A stretch of DNA of 6,809 nt, taken from assembly GCA_003161835.1 (NCBI GenBank), contig PMNO01000621.1, forward strand, positions 1 to 6,809, given 5' to 3'. The stretch is from Myxococcales bacterium (GTDB lineage: Bacteria; Myxococcota_A; Polyangia; Fen-1088). Of the stretch, positions 1 through 5,690 are shown piece by piece. The translations under genes were made by a program, and so were the position numbers. Numbering within the stretch: the first letter of the stretch is position 1; every line of letters begins with the position of its first letter. The notes under the pieces were generated by a model. The model did not search any database. It saw only the letters and a list, made by a program, of their open reading frames with translations, and had not been told where the DNA came from.

Positions 1-268
1 AAAGATGGGGCGCCAAGGCGCCTTGCTGGTGACGGACGGAGCCGAGCACTTGCAACCCGCGTTTCCCGTCGAGGCCGTGGACACGACCGCGGCGGGCGAT
101 GCGTTCAACGCGGGCCTGGCGTTTGCCTTGGCCCGCGGCGCGCGCGAGAGCGAGGCGCTCCGCTACGCCGCCGCGACCGCGGCCGTTTGCGTGACGCGCC
201 CGGGGGCTCAGCCGAGCATGCCATCCCGGGGCGAGGTCGAGGCGTTGTTCAACAGCGGCTCTGCCTGA
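1..268 (+). CDS. rbsK: Ribokinase (PfkB family), C-terminal fragment
   Basis: This is the 3' end of a sugar kinase whose start lies before the window; the frame is open to position 2 and ends at TGA 266-268. PfkB kinases phosphorylate sugars with ATP in the cytoplasm, and ribokinase makes ribose 5-phosphate. The fragment carries PfkB signature 2 as VDTTAAGDAFNAG; its second Asp, in AAGD (codon at about 98-100), is the catalytic base in the family. The preceding KMGRQGALLVTDG strand-turn and the closing VTRPGAQPSMPSRGEVE are typical of ribokinases rather than fructokinases or adenosine kinases. Substrate specificity sits mainly in the missing N-terminal part, so another sugar is possible. The next gene, a sugar-binding lipoprotein on the same strand, supports a role in carbohydrate uptake. 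The symbol is a family-level assignment. Confidence 0.85.
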   Translation, partial: KMGRQGALLVTDGAEHLQPAFPVEAVDTTAAGDAFNAGLAFALARGARESEALRYAAATAAVCVTRPGAQPSMPSRGEVEALFNSGSA

Positions 269-455
269 ACGCCAGCGTGGAGGGGCCTGTGGAATTGGTG
301 AATCCGCGACCGCTGGAACGATTCGCCAGCCGCCGCCGCCGCGACGATAGGCGCGATCGAGGTTGGGTGTGCCTGTTCCAGCGGGAGTAAACTGGCCAAA
401 GGTGTTGCTTCTCCATTGTCGCGCGCCGCGGAAGGGACGGCCGCCCGGATCTTTG

Positions 456-1535
456 GTGCGGGGGCTGTTGATGGCGACGGCGCTGGGCGCAGCCGCGTTC
501 GTGGGGTGCAACCGCGACGGCGCGCGGAGCACGGGCTCCCCCTCGCCATCTGCCCACGCCCGAGCCCAGGCCGGGTTGGCCGGAAAGCCGCTGCGCATCG
601 CCCTGATTGCGAAGAGCTCCTCGAATCCATCGTTTCTGTCGGCCCGGACGGGGGCTGAAGACAAGGCGCGCGAACTATCGGTTCAGGTGGGAGCGCCCAT
701 CGAGATCGTTTGGCTGACCCCCTCTCAGGAGGACGGGCAGGTCCAGGCGCAACGGATCCTGCAGGCGGTGAACGAGCGGGTGGACGCGATCCTGATTTCC
801 TGTTCGGACGACCAGAAGGTCTCGGACGCCATCGACGATGCGGTTGCCCGGGGCGTGGCCGTCATGACCTTCGACAGCGATGCCCCGCGGTCGCGACGGT
901 TCGCGTATTGCGGAGTGGACGATTTCGAAATCGGACAAAGACTGATGGCGGAGCTCGCCACGGTCCTGGCGCCGCGATCCCGGGCGCCAAAGGGATCGGT
1001 GCAGGTGGCCGTCCTGGCCGGCAATCGTGTGGCCCCTAACCTGCGCCGTCGGGTCGAAGGGTTGATGACCGAGGCGGTGCGCCACCCGGAGCTGAAAATT
1101 GTCGGGACCTTCTTTCACGCGGAGACCCCCCAAGACGCGAGTACGGAGTTTCTTCGGGTCGCGACCGCGTATCCGGAGCTTGCCGGCTGGGCGATGGTGG
1201 GGGGATGGCCCCTGTACAACAAGACCTTGCTCGGCGAGCTAGGAGCCGACGGGGGAGGGGGTCGATTCAAGATTGTTTCGGTGAATGCCTTGCCCCCACA
1301 GCTGATCTACGTCGAGAAGGGATTTGTTCCCGTGCTCCTGGCGCAACCGACCTACCTGTGGGGTGCGGTCGGTGTCGAGGCGATCGTCAACAAAGTGCTA
1401 CTGAGAAAAGCCGTTCCGGCGCGGATCCCGATGGAGTTGATTCGGGTGACCTCCGCGAATCTGGGCACCTGGGCAAGGCAGCTAAAAGCGTGGGGTTTTG
1501 GCGATGTTCCGGATGAGTACTTGCGCATGAAGTAG
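456..1535 (+). CDS. Sugar ABC transporter substrate-binding lipoprotein (type 1 periplasmic-binding fold, Peripla_BP_4)
   Basis: This is a predicted periplasmic sugar-binding protein of the RbsB-like group. From GTG 456 it has 359 residues and begins MRGLLMATALGAAAFVGC, a short charged n-region, a hydrophobic core and a lipobox-like FVGC, so Cys18 is probably lipidated. A Ser/Ala/Gly-rich linker follows. The first lobe opens with LRIALIAKSSSNPSF, equivalent to the NPFF ligand loop of RbsB, then ILISCSDDQKVSDAIDDAV and VMTFDSDAP, whose Asp140 matches a sugar-contacting Asp. In the second lobe NRVAPNLRRRVEG, VSVNALP and LAQPT occupy family ligand-loop positions; Asn277 replaces the Asp seen in RbsB. 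The same frame is open upstream, with alternative starts at TTG 363 and GTG 402. I chose 456 for the signal peptide; none of the starts has a well-spaced Shine-Dalgarno sequence. No permease or ABC ATPase is visible; they may lie upstream of the kinase. The exact ligand cannot be told. Confidence 0.85.
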   Translation: MRGLLMATALGAAAFVGCNRDGARSTGSPSPSAHARAQAGLAGKPLRIALIAKSSSNPSFLSARTGAEDKARELSVQVGAPIEIVWLTPSQEDGQVQAQRILQAVNERVDAILISCSDDQKVSDAIDDAVARGVAVMTFDSDAPRSRRFAYCGVDDFEIGQRLMAELATVLAPRSRAPKGSVQVAVLAGNRVAPNLRRRVEGLMTEAVRHPELKIVGTFFHAETPQDASTEFLRVATAYPELAGWAMVGGWPLYNKTLLGELGADGGGGRFKIVSVNALPPQLIYVEKGFVPVLLAQPTYLWGAVGVEAIVNKVLLRKAVPARIPMELIRVTSANLGTWARQLKAWGFGDVPDEYLRMK

Positions 1536-1555
1536 GGGCGCGAGATACCGCATAT

Positions 1556-1571
1556 CGAAACCTGGGTTTCG
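1556..1571. promoter_or_regulatory. 16-bp palindrome upstream of the porin gene (operator-like)
   Basis: CGAAACC-TG-GGTTTCG is a perfect 7-bp inverted repeat with a 2-bp centre. It lies 20 bp after the stop of the binding-protein gene and about 180 bp before the porin start. Its size and GAAAC/GTTTC arms resemble LacI/GalR-family operators, which often control sugar genes. It overlaps the possible -35 of the porin promoter, where a repressor would act. As RNA it could also form a 6-bp stem with a CTGG loop, followed by a second small stem (CACCC-ATC-GGGTG, 1572-1584), but no T-run follows, so an intrinsic terminator is less likely. Binding is inferred. Confidence 0.4.
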
Positions 1572-1597
1572 CACCCATCGGGTGAATTTACTATAGA
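1568..1597 (+). promoter_or_regulatory. Possible sigma-70-type promoter for the porin gene
   Basis: A -10-like TATAGA at 1592-1597 lies 18 bp after TTCGCA at 1568-1573, which matches four of six consensus -35 bases. It sits in a small AT-rich patch between the binding-protein gene and the porin. A start near 1604 would give a long 5' leader of about 145 nt. The palindrome at 1556-1571 overlaps the -35. This is a consensus match only. Confidence 0.3.
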
Positions 1598-1736
1598 TAT
1601 CAGGCGCTGCGCCATTTGTTTCTACTATGTTTCGGCATGATGTCGTGCGTGCTAAATCGTCCACCTGGGAGGTCAAACTGCTTTACGACCTCGGCGGGGA
1701 CGTTTAGGTTGTGCGCAGTTAACGACATCACAACAC

Positions 1737-1742
1737 AGGGGG
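1737..1742 (+). promoter_or_regulatory. Ribosome binding site of the porin gene
   Basis: AGGGGG lies 6 bases before ATG 1749. It is the best-placed purine-rich site upstream of this reading frame and supports the chosen start, which is also where a clean signal peptide begins. Confidence 0.65.
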
Positions 1743-1748
1743 TCTTGA

Positions 1749-2972
1749 ATGCGACTCGTCGCTTCCGCAGCAGCTCTAGGTTTACTTGTTTCACTTCCCG
1801 CTCTCGCTCAAACGCCCGCGGCCGCAGAGGCGCCTCCGGCGGCGGCTCCGCCTCCCGCGGCCGTAGTGGCAGAGACCACGACCACGACAACATCCACCAC
1901 CTCGACCACCACGATGGCGGCCCCGGCCGCCGCACCCGCTCCGGCCGCGGCTCCACCGCCTCCCGCCTGGAACACGGTCATGAAGGAGGAGTTGCTGGTG
2001 GATTCGTACTACCTGTACAACTTCTCTGGCTCCAATTCACGCGTTCCGCCACTCCTTGGCCGCAGCTATGACTTGCAGTCAAACAGCTTCACGCTGAGCT
2101 ACGCCAAGATAGCGCTGGAAATCGACTCGGATCCCGTGACGGTTCGCGCCGACCTGGGATACGGCCAGCTCGCCAGCCTGATCAGCGGTGGATCCCCGGG
2201 GTCGAGCGCGTTCGCGGCCCAGCAGGCTTACGCCAGCTTGAAGGTCCCCGGCACCCAATTGACCATTGACTTCGGGCGCTTCAACACCACGGCGGGCGCG
2301 GAGGTCATCGAAGCCAACCGTAACTGGATCTATTCGCGGTCTCTTTTGTTCGCCATCATCCCCGTGACCCACACCGGATTGCGGTTGGGCTACAAGATCA
2401 ACGACATGGTCAGCGTTCAGGCGAGCCTCGTGAACGGAATCTTCAATGATTCCCCGGATATCAACAGCGACAAGACGGGCGGCATTTCGGTTTCGATCGC
2501 GCCGCTGCCCACCACCAGCATCATCGCAACCACCTATTTCGGCAAGGAAGGGGCCGAGGGTAGTGCTGTGAACCCCGTGCGATTTACCGGGGATCTCGTC
2601 GTAGCACACAACATCAGCGACCAGCTTGGGCTCAACCTCAATATCGACTACATCAAGCTCGGCGATGCCAACGCGTTCGGCGTTGCTGCGATGGGGCGGT
2701 TCGTGGTGAACGAGCACCTGAACTTGGCCGCACGCGTGGAATTCCTGAAGGACAAGGGAATCCTGCTCGCCGGCAGCACCGAGTCCGAGTCTATCTTCGA
2801 AGGCACGCTGACCGCGGCCGTACCCTTCGCGGGGCACTATGAGATGCGGGCCGAGCTTCGGGACGACGGGGCGTCGAACGCCATCTTCCCGGAGGGCGGC
2901 ACGATGTTGATGCCGGAGCTGAAGAAGAACCAGTTCACGGGAACGGTTGCCTTCCTCGGCTACATTCAGTAG
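1749..2972 (+). CDS. Outer-membrane beta-barrel porin (BBP2/OmpL-like family)
   Basis: This 407-residue protein is predicted to form a channel in the outer membrane. Residues 1-21 are a Sec signal peptide ending in LPALA-Q. Residues 22-73 are a low-complexity segment of Ala and Pro with a Thr/Ser run at 43-55. The barrel follows from about residue 80, with alternating polar and hydrophobic strands. The block GRFNTTAGAEVIEANRNW (176-193) followed by IYSRSLLF and PVTHTGLRLGY (205-215) is highly characteristic of putative beta-barrel porin-2 (PF07642). The protein ends in an amphipathic strand, FTGTVAFLGYIQ, though its last residue is Gln rather than the usual aromatic. It starts at ATG 1749 behind AGGGGG, ends with two adjacent TAG codons and is followed by a strong terminator. 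Upstream genes for a sugar kinase and a sugar-binding protein suggest a carbohydrate substrate, but the sequence does not show what passes through. Confidence 0.85.
   Translation: MRLVASAAALGLLVSLPALAQTPAAAEAPPAAAPPPAAVVAETTTTTTSTTSTTTMAAPAAAPAPAAAPPPPAWNTVMKEELLVDSYYLYNFSGSNSRVPPLLGRSYDLQSNSFTLSYAKIALEIDSDPVTVRADLGYGQLASLISGGSPGSSAFAAQQAYASLKVPGTQLTIDFGRFNTTAGAEVIEANRNWIYSRSLLFAIIPVTHTGLRLGYKINDMVSVQASLVNGIFNDSPDINSDKTGGISVSIAPLPTTSIIATTYFGKEGAEGSAVNPVRFTGDLVVAHNISDQLGLNLNIDYIKLGDANAFGVAAMGRFVVNEHLNLAARVEFLKDKGILLAGSTESESIFEGTLTAAVPFAGHYEMRAELRDDGASNAIFPEGGTMLMPELKKNQFTGTVAFLGYIQ
1875..1913 (+). repeat. Threonine-codon repeat tract within the porin gene
   Basis: Thirteen consecutive codons encode only Thr or Ser (mainly ACC and ACG, with single ACA, TCC and TCG codons), giving six Thr, Ser, two Thr, Ser and three Thr. 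The tract is flanked by Ala/Pro-rich codons on both sides. It encodes part of the disordered stretch between signal peptide and barrel. The near-repetitive ACC/ACG units could change length by slippage in steps of three bases without breaking the frame. Confidence 0.6.
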
Positions 2973-3010
2973 TAGCCCGCTCGACGGGATAAGAAGCCCT
3001 GAAGTGGGCA

Positions 3011-3042
3011 AAGCGGGGGACATCGGTCCCCCGCTTTTTTTT
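3011..3042 (+). terminator. Rho-independent terminator after the porin gene
   Basis: An 11-bp uninterrupted stem, AAGCGGGGGAC paired with the segment 3026-3036, closes a 4-nt loop (ATCG). The 3' arm runs into eight T residues at 3035-3042. It lies 36 bp after the double stop of the porin. In the opposite direction there is no comparable T-run, so it does not clearly serve the converging ATPase gene. Confidence 0.95.
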
Positions 3043-3147
3043 GTGCGCACGCTGACTGAAATTCGTTTCTTTCTGACGAGGTCTTACGAGGCTCTTGCAA
3101 CGTAAACCTTCGCTTCCCGGGCGGCACAGCCCAGCACCCAAGCTTCC

Positions 3148-4353
3148 TCAGGCGTTTCTTCGCTTGAGATAGTCGCGAAACTTCGGCGCGGTGTAGTCGT
3201 ACTCGCCCTTGCGTATGCGAAAGAGCACGCCTGCGTCCACAAGACGGCCCAGAAGGACATTGACGTTTCCGGGGGTCTTGGTGACGTGATTCTTCAGATC
3301 TTCGGCGCGCAGAGGCGGGTACGAGCATCCCGCCGTACCGAGGAGCACGTCCTGTTCGGCCGGCGTCAGCGTGTCAATCCGCGGCGCGTAGAAGTCCACA
3401 TCGAGGCGGCGATGAATCTCGGGCCGGACCACCTTCAAAAGGCGGAGATCGAACCGGTTGGTCTCGGCGGCTTGGGCGGCGTCCCAGAGTTCGGCACCCC
3501 ACAACTGGACGAAGTACGGATAGCCTTCGACCTCTTCGACGACCGCCGTGACCAGCTTCTCGTCGGCCGCTACGCCCGTGTCGCGCAGCGGCTCGACGAA
3601 GGCGGCGCGCGCAGCGGTCGCATCGAGCCGCCCGACTTCCTCCCCGCGGAACATGCGCTCTGTGTACGAGCGAGCCCGCAGCAGGTTGCCGATCAGGGTC
3701 GGCAGGCCACAGAGCACCAGGCCCATCGATAGAGGAGGTTCGGTGCGTTGCAATGCCGAAACGGTCGAGATGAGCAGCGACAGCGGGTGCTCGCCACGGC
3801 GGTCGCGCTCATCGCGAAGCCCCTGCGCCTCGTCGAGCAACAGCAGAAACCCCTCTCGCTCGTGTTTGCGGGCCGCCGCCAGGGCCTCGTAGAGGTTGGC
3901 CGAGAGACTTCGCGCGGTGTCCGACGAAGGGGTCGACGGGCCCAGCGCGTCCAGAGAAACCTTGACGTCGTTGTAGGTGACCCCGAGGCGAGCGGCCGCG
4001 CGACCGGCATGACCGAGGGCCGACTTGATACGAGCGACGCGGGAAAGGCCCGCGCGCGTTTCGGCAACCTGGGCGGCAAGCGTGTCCGCGAGCGCTCGTT
4101 CCGTGGCGTGCCTGGGCGCAAGCTCGATTGCGGCGACGGACCATCCGGCTGCCCTCGCCCGCTCCCCGAACTCCGCGAGCAGTACGGTCTTGCCGACGCC
4201 CCGGAGGCCGGTTACTCGCATGTTGGCGGGCTGGTCAGGCGCCGCCCGGAGAATGGCGTCGAACCGGCGGAGGGAGGCTTCTCGGCCGGCCAGAAACGCC
4301 GGTTTCATCCCGACCCCGGGCCGGTACGGGTTCTTTCCCGGGCGCTGACTCAT
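3148..4353 (-). CDS. ORC/CDC6-like AAA+ ATPase with C-terminal winged helix
   Basis: This 401-residue cytoplasmic protein is a P-loop ATPase of the AAA_16/ORC-CDC6-like group. The N-terminal motif KNPYRPGVGMKPAFLAGRE (7-25) is typical of the family. Walker A is GLRGVGKT (49-56, Lys55 and Thr56 for nucleotide and magnesium). Walker B is LLLLDEAQ (170-177, Asp174 and Glu175). A sensor-1-like strand GLVLCGLPTL (211-220) is followed by a lid region with LDATAARAAFVEPL, and by EGYPYFVQLWG (276-286). Residues from about 328, starting LTPAEQDVLL, look like a winged-helix domain that could bind DNA or a partner. There is no transmembrane segment. It stands alone, downstream of an unrelated lipoprotein gene, and converges on the porin terminator. 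The ATG at 4353 has no Shine-Dalgarno sequence; it is kept because the family N-terminal motif begins only six residues later. Homologues occur in diverse bacteria, often annotated simply as ATP-binding protein, and the biological role is unknown. Confidence 0.85.
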   Translation of the reverse strand: MSQRPGKNPYRPGVGMKPAFLAGREASLRRFDAILRAAPDQPANMRVTGLRGVGKTVLLAEFGERARAAGWSVAAIELAPRHATERALADTLAAQVAETRAGLSRVARIKSALGHAGRAAARLGVTYNDVKVSLDALGPSTPSSDTARSLSANLYEALAAARKHEREGFLLLLDEAQGLRDERDRRGEHPLSLLISTVSALQRTEPPLSMGLVLCGLPTLIGNLLRARSYTERMFRGEEVGRLDATAARAAFVEPLRDTGVAADEKLVTAVVEEVEGYPYFVQLWGAELWDAAQAAETNRFDLRLLKVVRPEIHRRLDVDFYAPRIDTLTPAEQDVLLGTAGCSYPPLRAEDLKNHVTKTPGNVNVLLGRLVDAGVLFRIRKGEYDYTAPKFRDYLKRRNA

Positions 4354-4370
4354 AACAGTAAAACTGTAAT
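4352..4370. promoter_or_regulatory. Palindrome spanning the ATPase start codon
   Basis: On the plus strand, arms ACAGT (4355-4359) and ACTGT (4363-4367) flank AAA. With one mismatch the symmetry extends to ATAACAGT/ACTGTAAT, which includes two bases of the ATG complement. It lies downstream of the putative -10 and inside the short leader, so a bound protein would block transcription. In RNA the stem would be weak. A partial copy, AAACATGTAAT at 4390-4400, resembles AAACTGTAAT at 4361-4370. Operator function is inferred from symmetry and position. Confidence 0.4.
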
Positions 4371-4378
4371 TAGCCTAA

Positions 4379-4407
4379 ATTATAAAGGCAAACATGTAAT
4401 AAGAGAA
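4379..4407 (-). promoter_or_regulatory. Putative promoter of the ATPase gene in an AT-rich island
   Basis: Read on the minus strand, 4384-4379 is a perfect TATAAT. Seventeen bases upstream lies TTCTCT (4407-4402), a poor match to the -35 consensus. Transcription would start near 4372 and leave a leader of about 18 nt without a Shine-Dalgarno sequence. The surrounding 50 bp are conspicuously AT-rich compared with the rest of the window. Confidence 0.5.
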
Positions 4408-4409
4408 GT

Positions 4410-4432
4410 TTCGGGACGAGATCGCTCCCGAA
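4410..4432 (-). terminator. Inverted repeat upstream of the ATPase promoter, possible terminator of the lipoprotein gene
   Basis: TTCGGGA and TCCCGAA form a perfect 7-bp stem with a 9-nt loop. On the minus strand the stem is followed by ACTTCTCTTATT, which is pyrimidine-rich but not a true T-run. It lies just upstream of the presumed -35 of the ATPase gene and 105 bp after the lipoprotein stop. It could be a weak terminator that insulates the two genes or a regulator site for the ATPase promoter. Confidence 0.35.
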
Positions 4433-4512
4433 CCGCGGCGACGTGCAGTGACGCGGGCCTTGTGACCCGGGAAATCGAGAGGGCAATGACAGTCGAGCCG
4501 CGGAAGCCGATC

Positions 4513-4530
4513 CGGCGGAACTGGCCGCCG
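4513..4530 (-). terminator. GC-rich hairpin just after the lipoprotein stop
   Basis: CGGCGG and CCGCCG form a 6-bp all-GC stem with a 6-nt loop, starting six bases after the minus-strand stop codon. No T-run follows on the minus strand, so this is not a classical intrinsic terminator. It may protect the mRNA end or assist factor-dependent termination. Short GC hairpins also arise by chance in DNA this rich in GC. Confidence 0.3.
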
Positions 4531-4536
4531 TTTGTC

Positions 4537-5556
4537 TCAGCGGTAGTAGTCCGCCATCATCTTTATCCAGGCGGACACCCCAGCCGGACTGGGGTGGGGC
4601 GGATTCGAGCTGAATTCACCGCATGTCTTGGCCTCGAATTTAGGGGCCACCACCACCAACTCCGGGTTGGCCGCCGCCGCCATGGCCATGGCCTGGTCCT
4701 GTGCGGGGGCGATGGTCGACCGCTTGGCGGGGGCCTGCGCGCACGCATTGTTTCCCGGTGCGCGGATGAAAGACATCAGCTCGATCCGCTTGGCGCTCGG
4801 ATATTTGGCCTCGAGGTTGCTGACCGTCGCGGTAATCGCGGGTGTCCATTCGGTCAAAGTGGTGTAGTCGAAATTCAAGGCCACGAAGATGACGCGATCG
4901 GGTTTGGTTGGATTTTGCGCGCAGGGGGACGAGATCGCCGTGGACCACACCGGGTCCTTCGCGTCCGCCCACAACTCGACGAATCCGCTGTGTACCCAGA
5001 TGAGCTCCCACTTCGCATTGTCCACCATCGTCTCGAACCCGGCGCTGTACCATTCGTCGGTGGCCTGAATCCCAATCATGAGGGTGCAGGCATAGGCCGA
5101 CGAGGCCCCGGCGGCTCCGTCGCTGCTGGCGCCCGGAGCGTCCGCGGCAGCACTGCCCGCATCGCTGGCGGTAGCAGCCGCGTCCGGTTGTCCTGTGACG
5201 TTTCCGTCTGCGATGCCCCGCACCTCGGTGGCAGCATCTGCAGGAGGAGCGGCTCCATCCGCAGCGGTGGCGTCCCCGGCCAACAGCCCGCCGTCGGACG
5301 TCGGCAAGTCCATCGCCCCGTCCGCCGTCGGTTGGACGCCACCAGCGCCACCCGAGCCACCCAAAATCAGCGGTGCGTCCGGGGCCGCGTCGTTGGGTTC
5401 AGTACTCGGAGGGGCCGCCATTTCGGCCGATCCGTCGACCGCGGGGCGGGCGTCGGTCGGCCCCGCGGGTTGGGCCGTGGAGGCACCGCACCCGGGCATG
5501 ATCCCGCAGGCGACGAGGAGATCGAGACAGAACCAGATTGCCACTTTGGACCGCAT
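4537..5556 (-). CDS. Predicted lipoprotein with Ala/Asp-rich linker and possible SGNH-hydrolase-like domain
   Basis: From ATG 5556 the protein has 339 residues. The N-terminus MRSKVAIWFCLDLLVAC is a lipoprotein signal, with LVAC (Cys17) the best lipobox and MPGC (Cys23) a second choice. Residues 24 to about 152 are low complexity, rich in Ala, Asp, Gly and Pro with recurring DAA/DGA units, probably a flexible tether. The folded domain (about 155-339) begins ACTLMIGIQATDEWYSAGFE and has four Cys (157, 212, 272, 312) that could form two disulfides. FVALNFDY (Asn228) and SNPPHPSPAG (His321) sit where SGNH/GDSL esterases carry the block III Asn and the block V His. Block I lacks the usual GDS, with GIQATDEW in its place, so catalysis is uncertain. 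The frame is open up to 5649, but GGGAGG six bases before 5556 and the signal peptide fix the start. I know no named family; cell-surface carbohydrate or ester chemistry is only a guess. Confidence 0.75.
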   Translation of the reverse strand: MRSKVAIWFCLDLLVACGIMPGCGASTAQPAGPTDARPAVDGSAEMAAPPSTEPNDAAPDAPLILGGSGGAGGVQPTADGAMDLPTSDGGLLAGDATAADGAAPPADAATEVRGIADGNVTGQPDAAATASDAGSAAADAPGASSDGAAGASSAYACTLMIGIQATDEWYSAGFETMVDNAKWELIWVHSGFVELWADAKDPVWSTAISSPCAQNPTKPDRVIFVALNFDYTTLTEWTPAITATVSNLEAKYPSAKRIELMSFIRAPGNNACAQAPAKRSTIAPAQDQAMAMAAAANPELVVVAPKFEAKTCGEFSSNPPHPSPAGVSAWIKMMADYYR

Positions 5557-5562
5557 GGTGGA

Positions 5563-5568
5563 CCTCCC
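5563..5568 (-). promoter_or_regulatory. Ribosome binding site that sets the lipoprotein start
   Basis: Read on the minus strand, GGGAGG (5568-5563) lies six bases before the ATG at 5556. It favours this start over the upstream in-frame codon at 5649, which would place 31 charged residues before the signal peptide. Confidence 0.75.
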
Positions 5569-5591
5569 ATTCGCCTTGCGGCGGGGGACAA

Positions 5592-5621
5592 AGTCTATGC
5601 GGGCCCGTTCACGGTTGCCAG
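5592..5621 (-). promoter_or_regulatory. Weak promoter candidate for the lipoprotein gene
   Basis: On the minus strand CTGGCA (5621-5616) and TAGACT (5597-5592) are 18 bp apart, each matching four of six consensus bases. They lie about 35 bp before the ATG. In such GC-rich DNA this is a low-confidence consensus match; the gene may also be read from further upstream. Confidence 0.25.
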
Positions 5622-5670
5622 CGGATCGCTCGGGGGATACCAGGTGCATTCCACCGATTGGCGCGCATTT

Positions 5671-5689
5671 GGCCGCTGTCCTGGCGGCC
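5671..5689 (-). terminator. GC-rich hairpin just after the DUF748 gene stop
   Basis: GGCCGC and GCGGCC form a perfect 6-bp stem with a 7-nt loop, beginning one base after the minus-strand TGA (5693-5691). Only AAATG follows, with no T-run. Like the hairpin after the next gene, it could stabilise the mRNA end or mark factor-dependent termination, and it could also be chance. Confidence 0.3.
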
Positions 5690-5690
5690 G

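Noticed and set aside
363..455. Longer version of the sugar-binding protein from TTG 363 or GTG 402.
   Set aside because: The added residues make a long unusual n-region and neither start has a well-spaced Shine-Dalgarno site. They cannot be excluded, so they are mentioned as alternatives.
1616..2071. A 151-codon plus-strand frame overlapping the start of the porin gene.
   Set aside because: It lies in another frame across the porin signal peptide and repeat tract, and its Arg/Gly/His-rich product reflects the low-complexity DNA.
2079..3050. A 323-codon open frame on the minus strand opposite the porin gene.
   Set aside because: It lies antisense to a convincing BBP2 porin, spans the porin terminator and shows no recognisable domain.
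3043..3147. Space between the converging porin and ATPase genes, examined for an ATPase terminator or small gene.
   Set aside because: Only a short imperfect repeat (ACGAGG, twice) and a 4-bp stem (3119-3132) are present; neither supports a feature.
5557..5649. N-terminal extension of the lipoprotein gene to an in-frame start at 5649.
   Set aside because: It would put 31 charged residues before a clean lipoprotein signal peptide, while GGGAGG is correctly spaced for the ATG at 5556.
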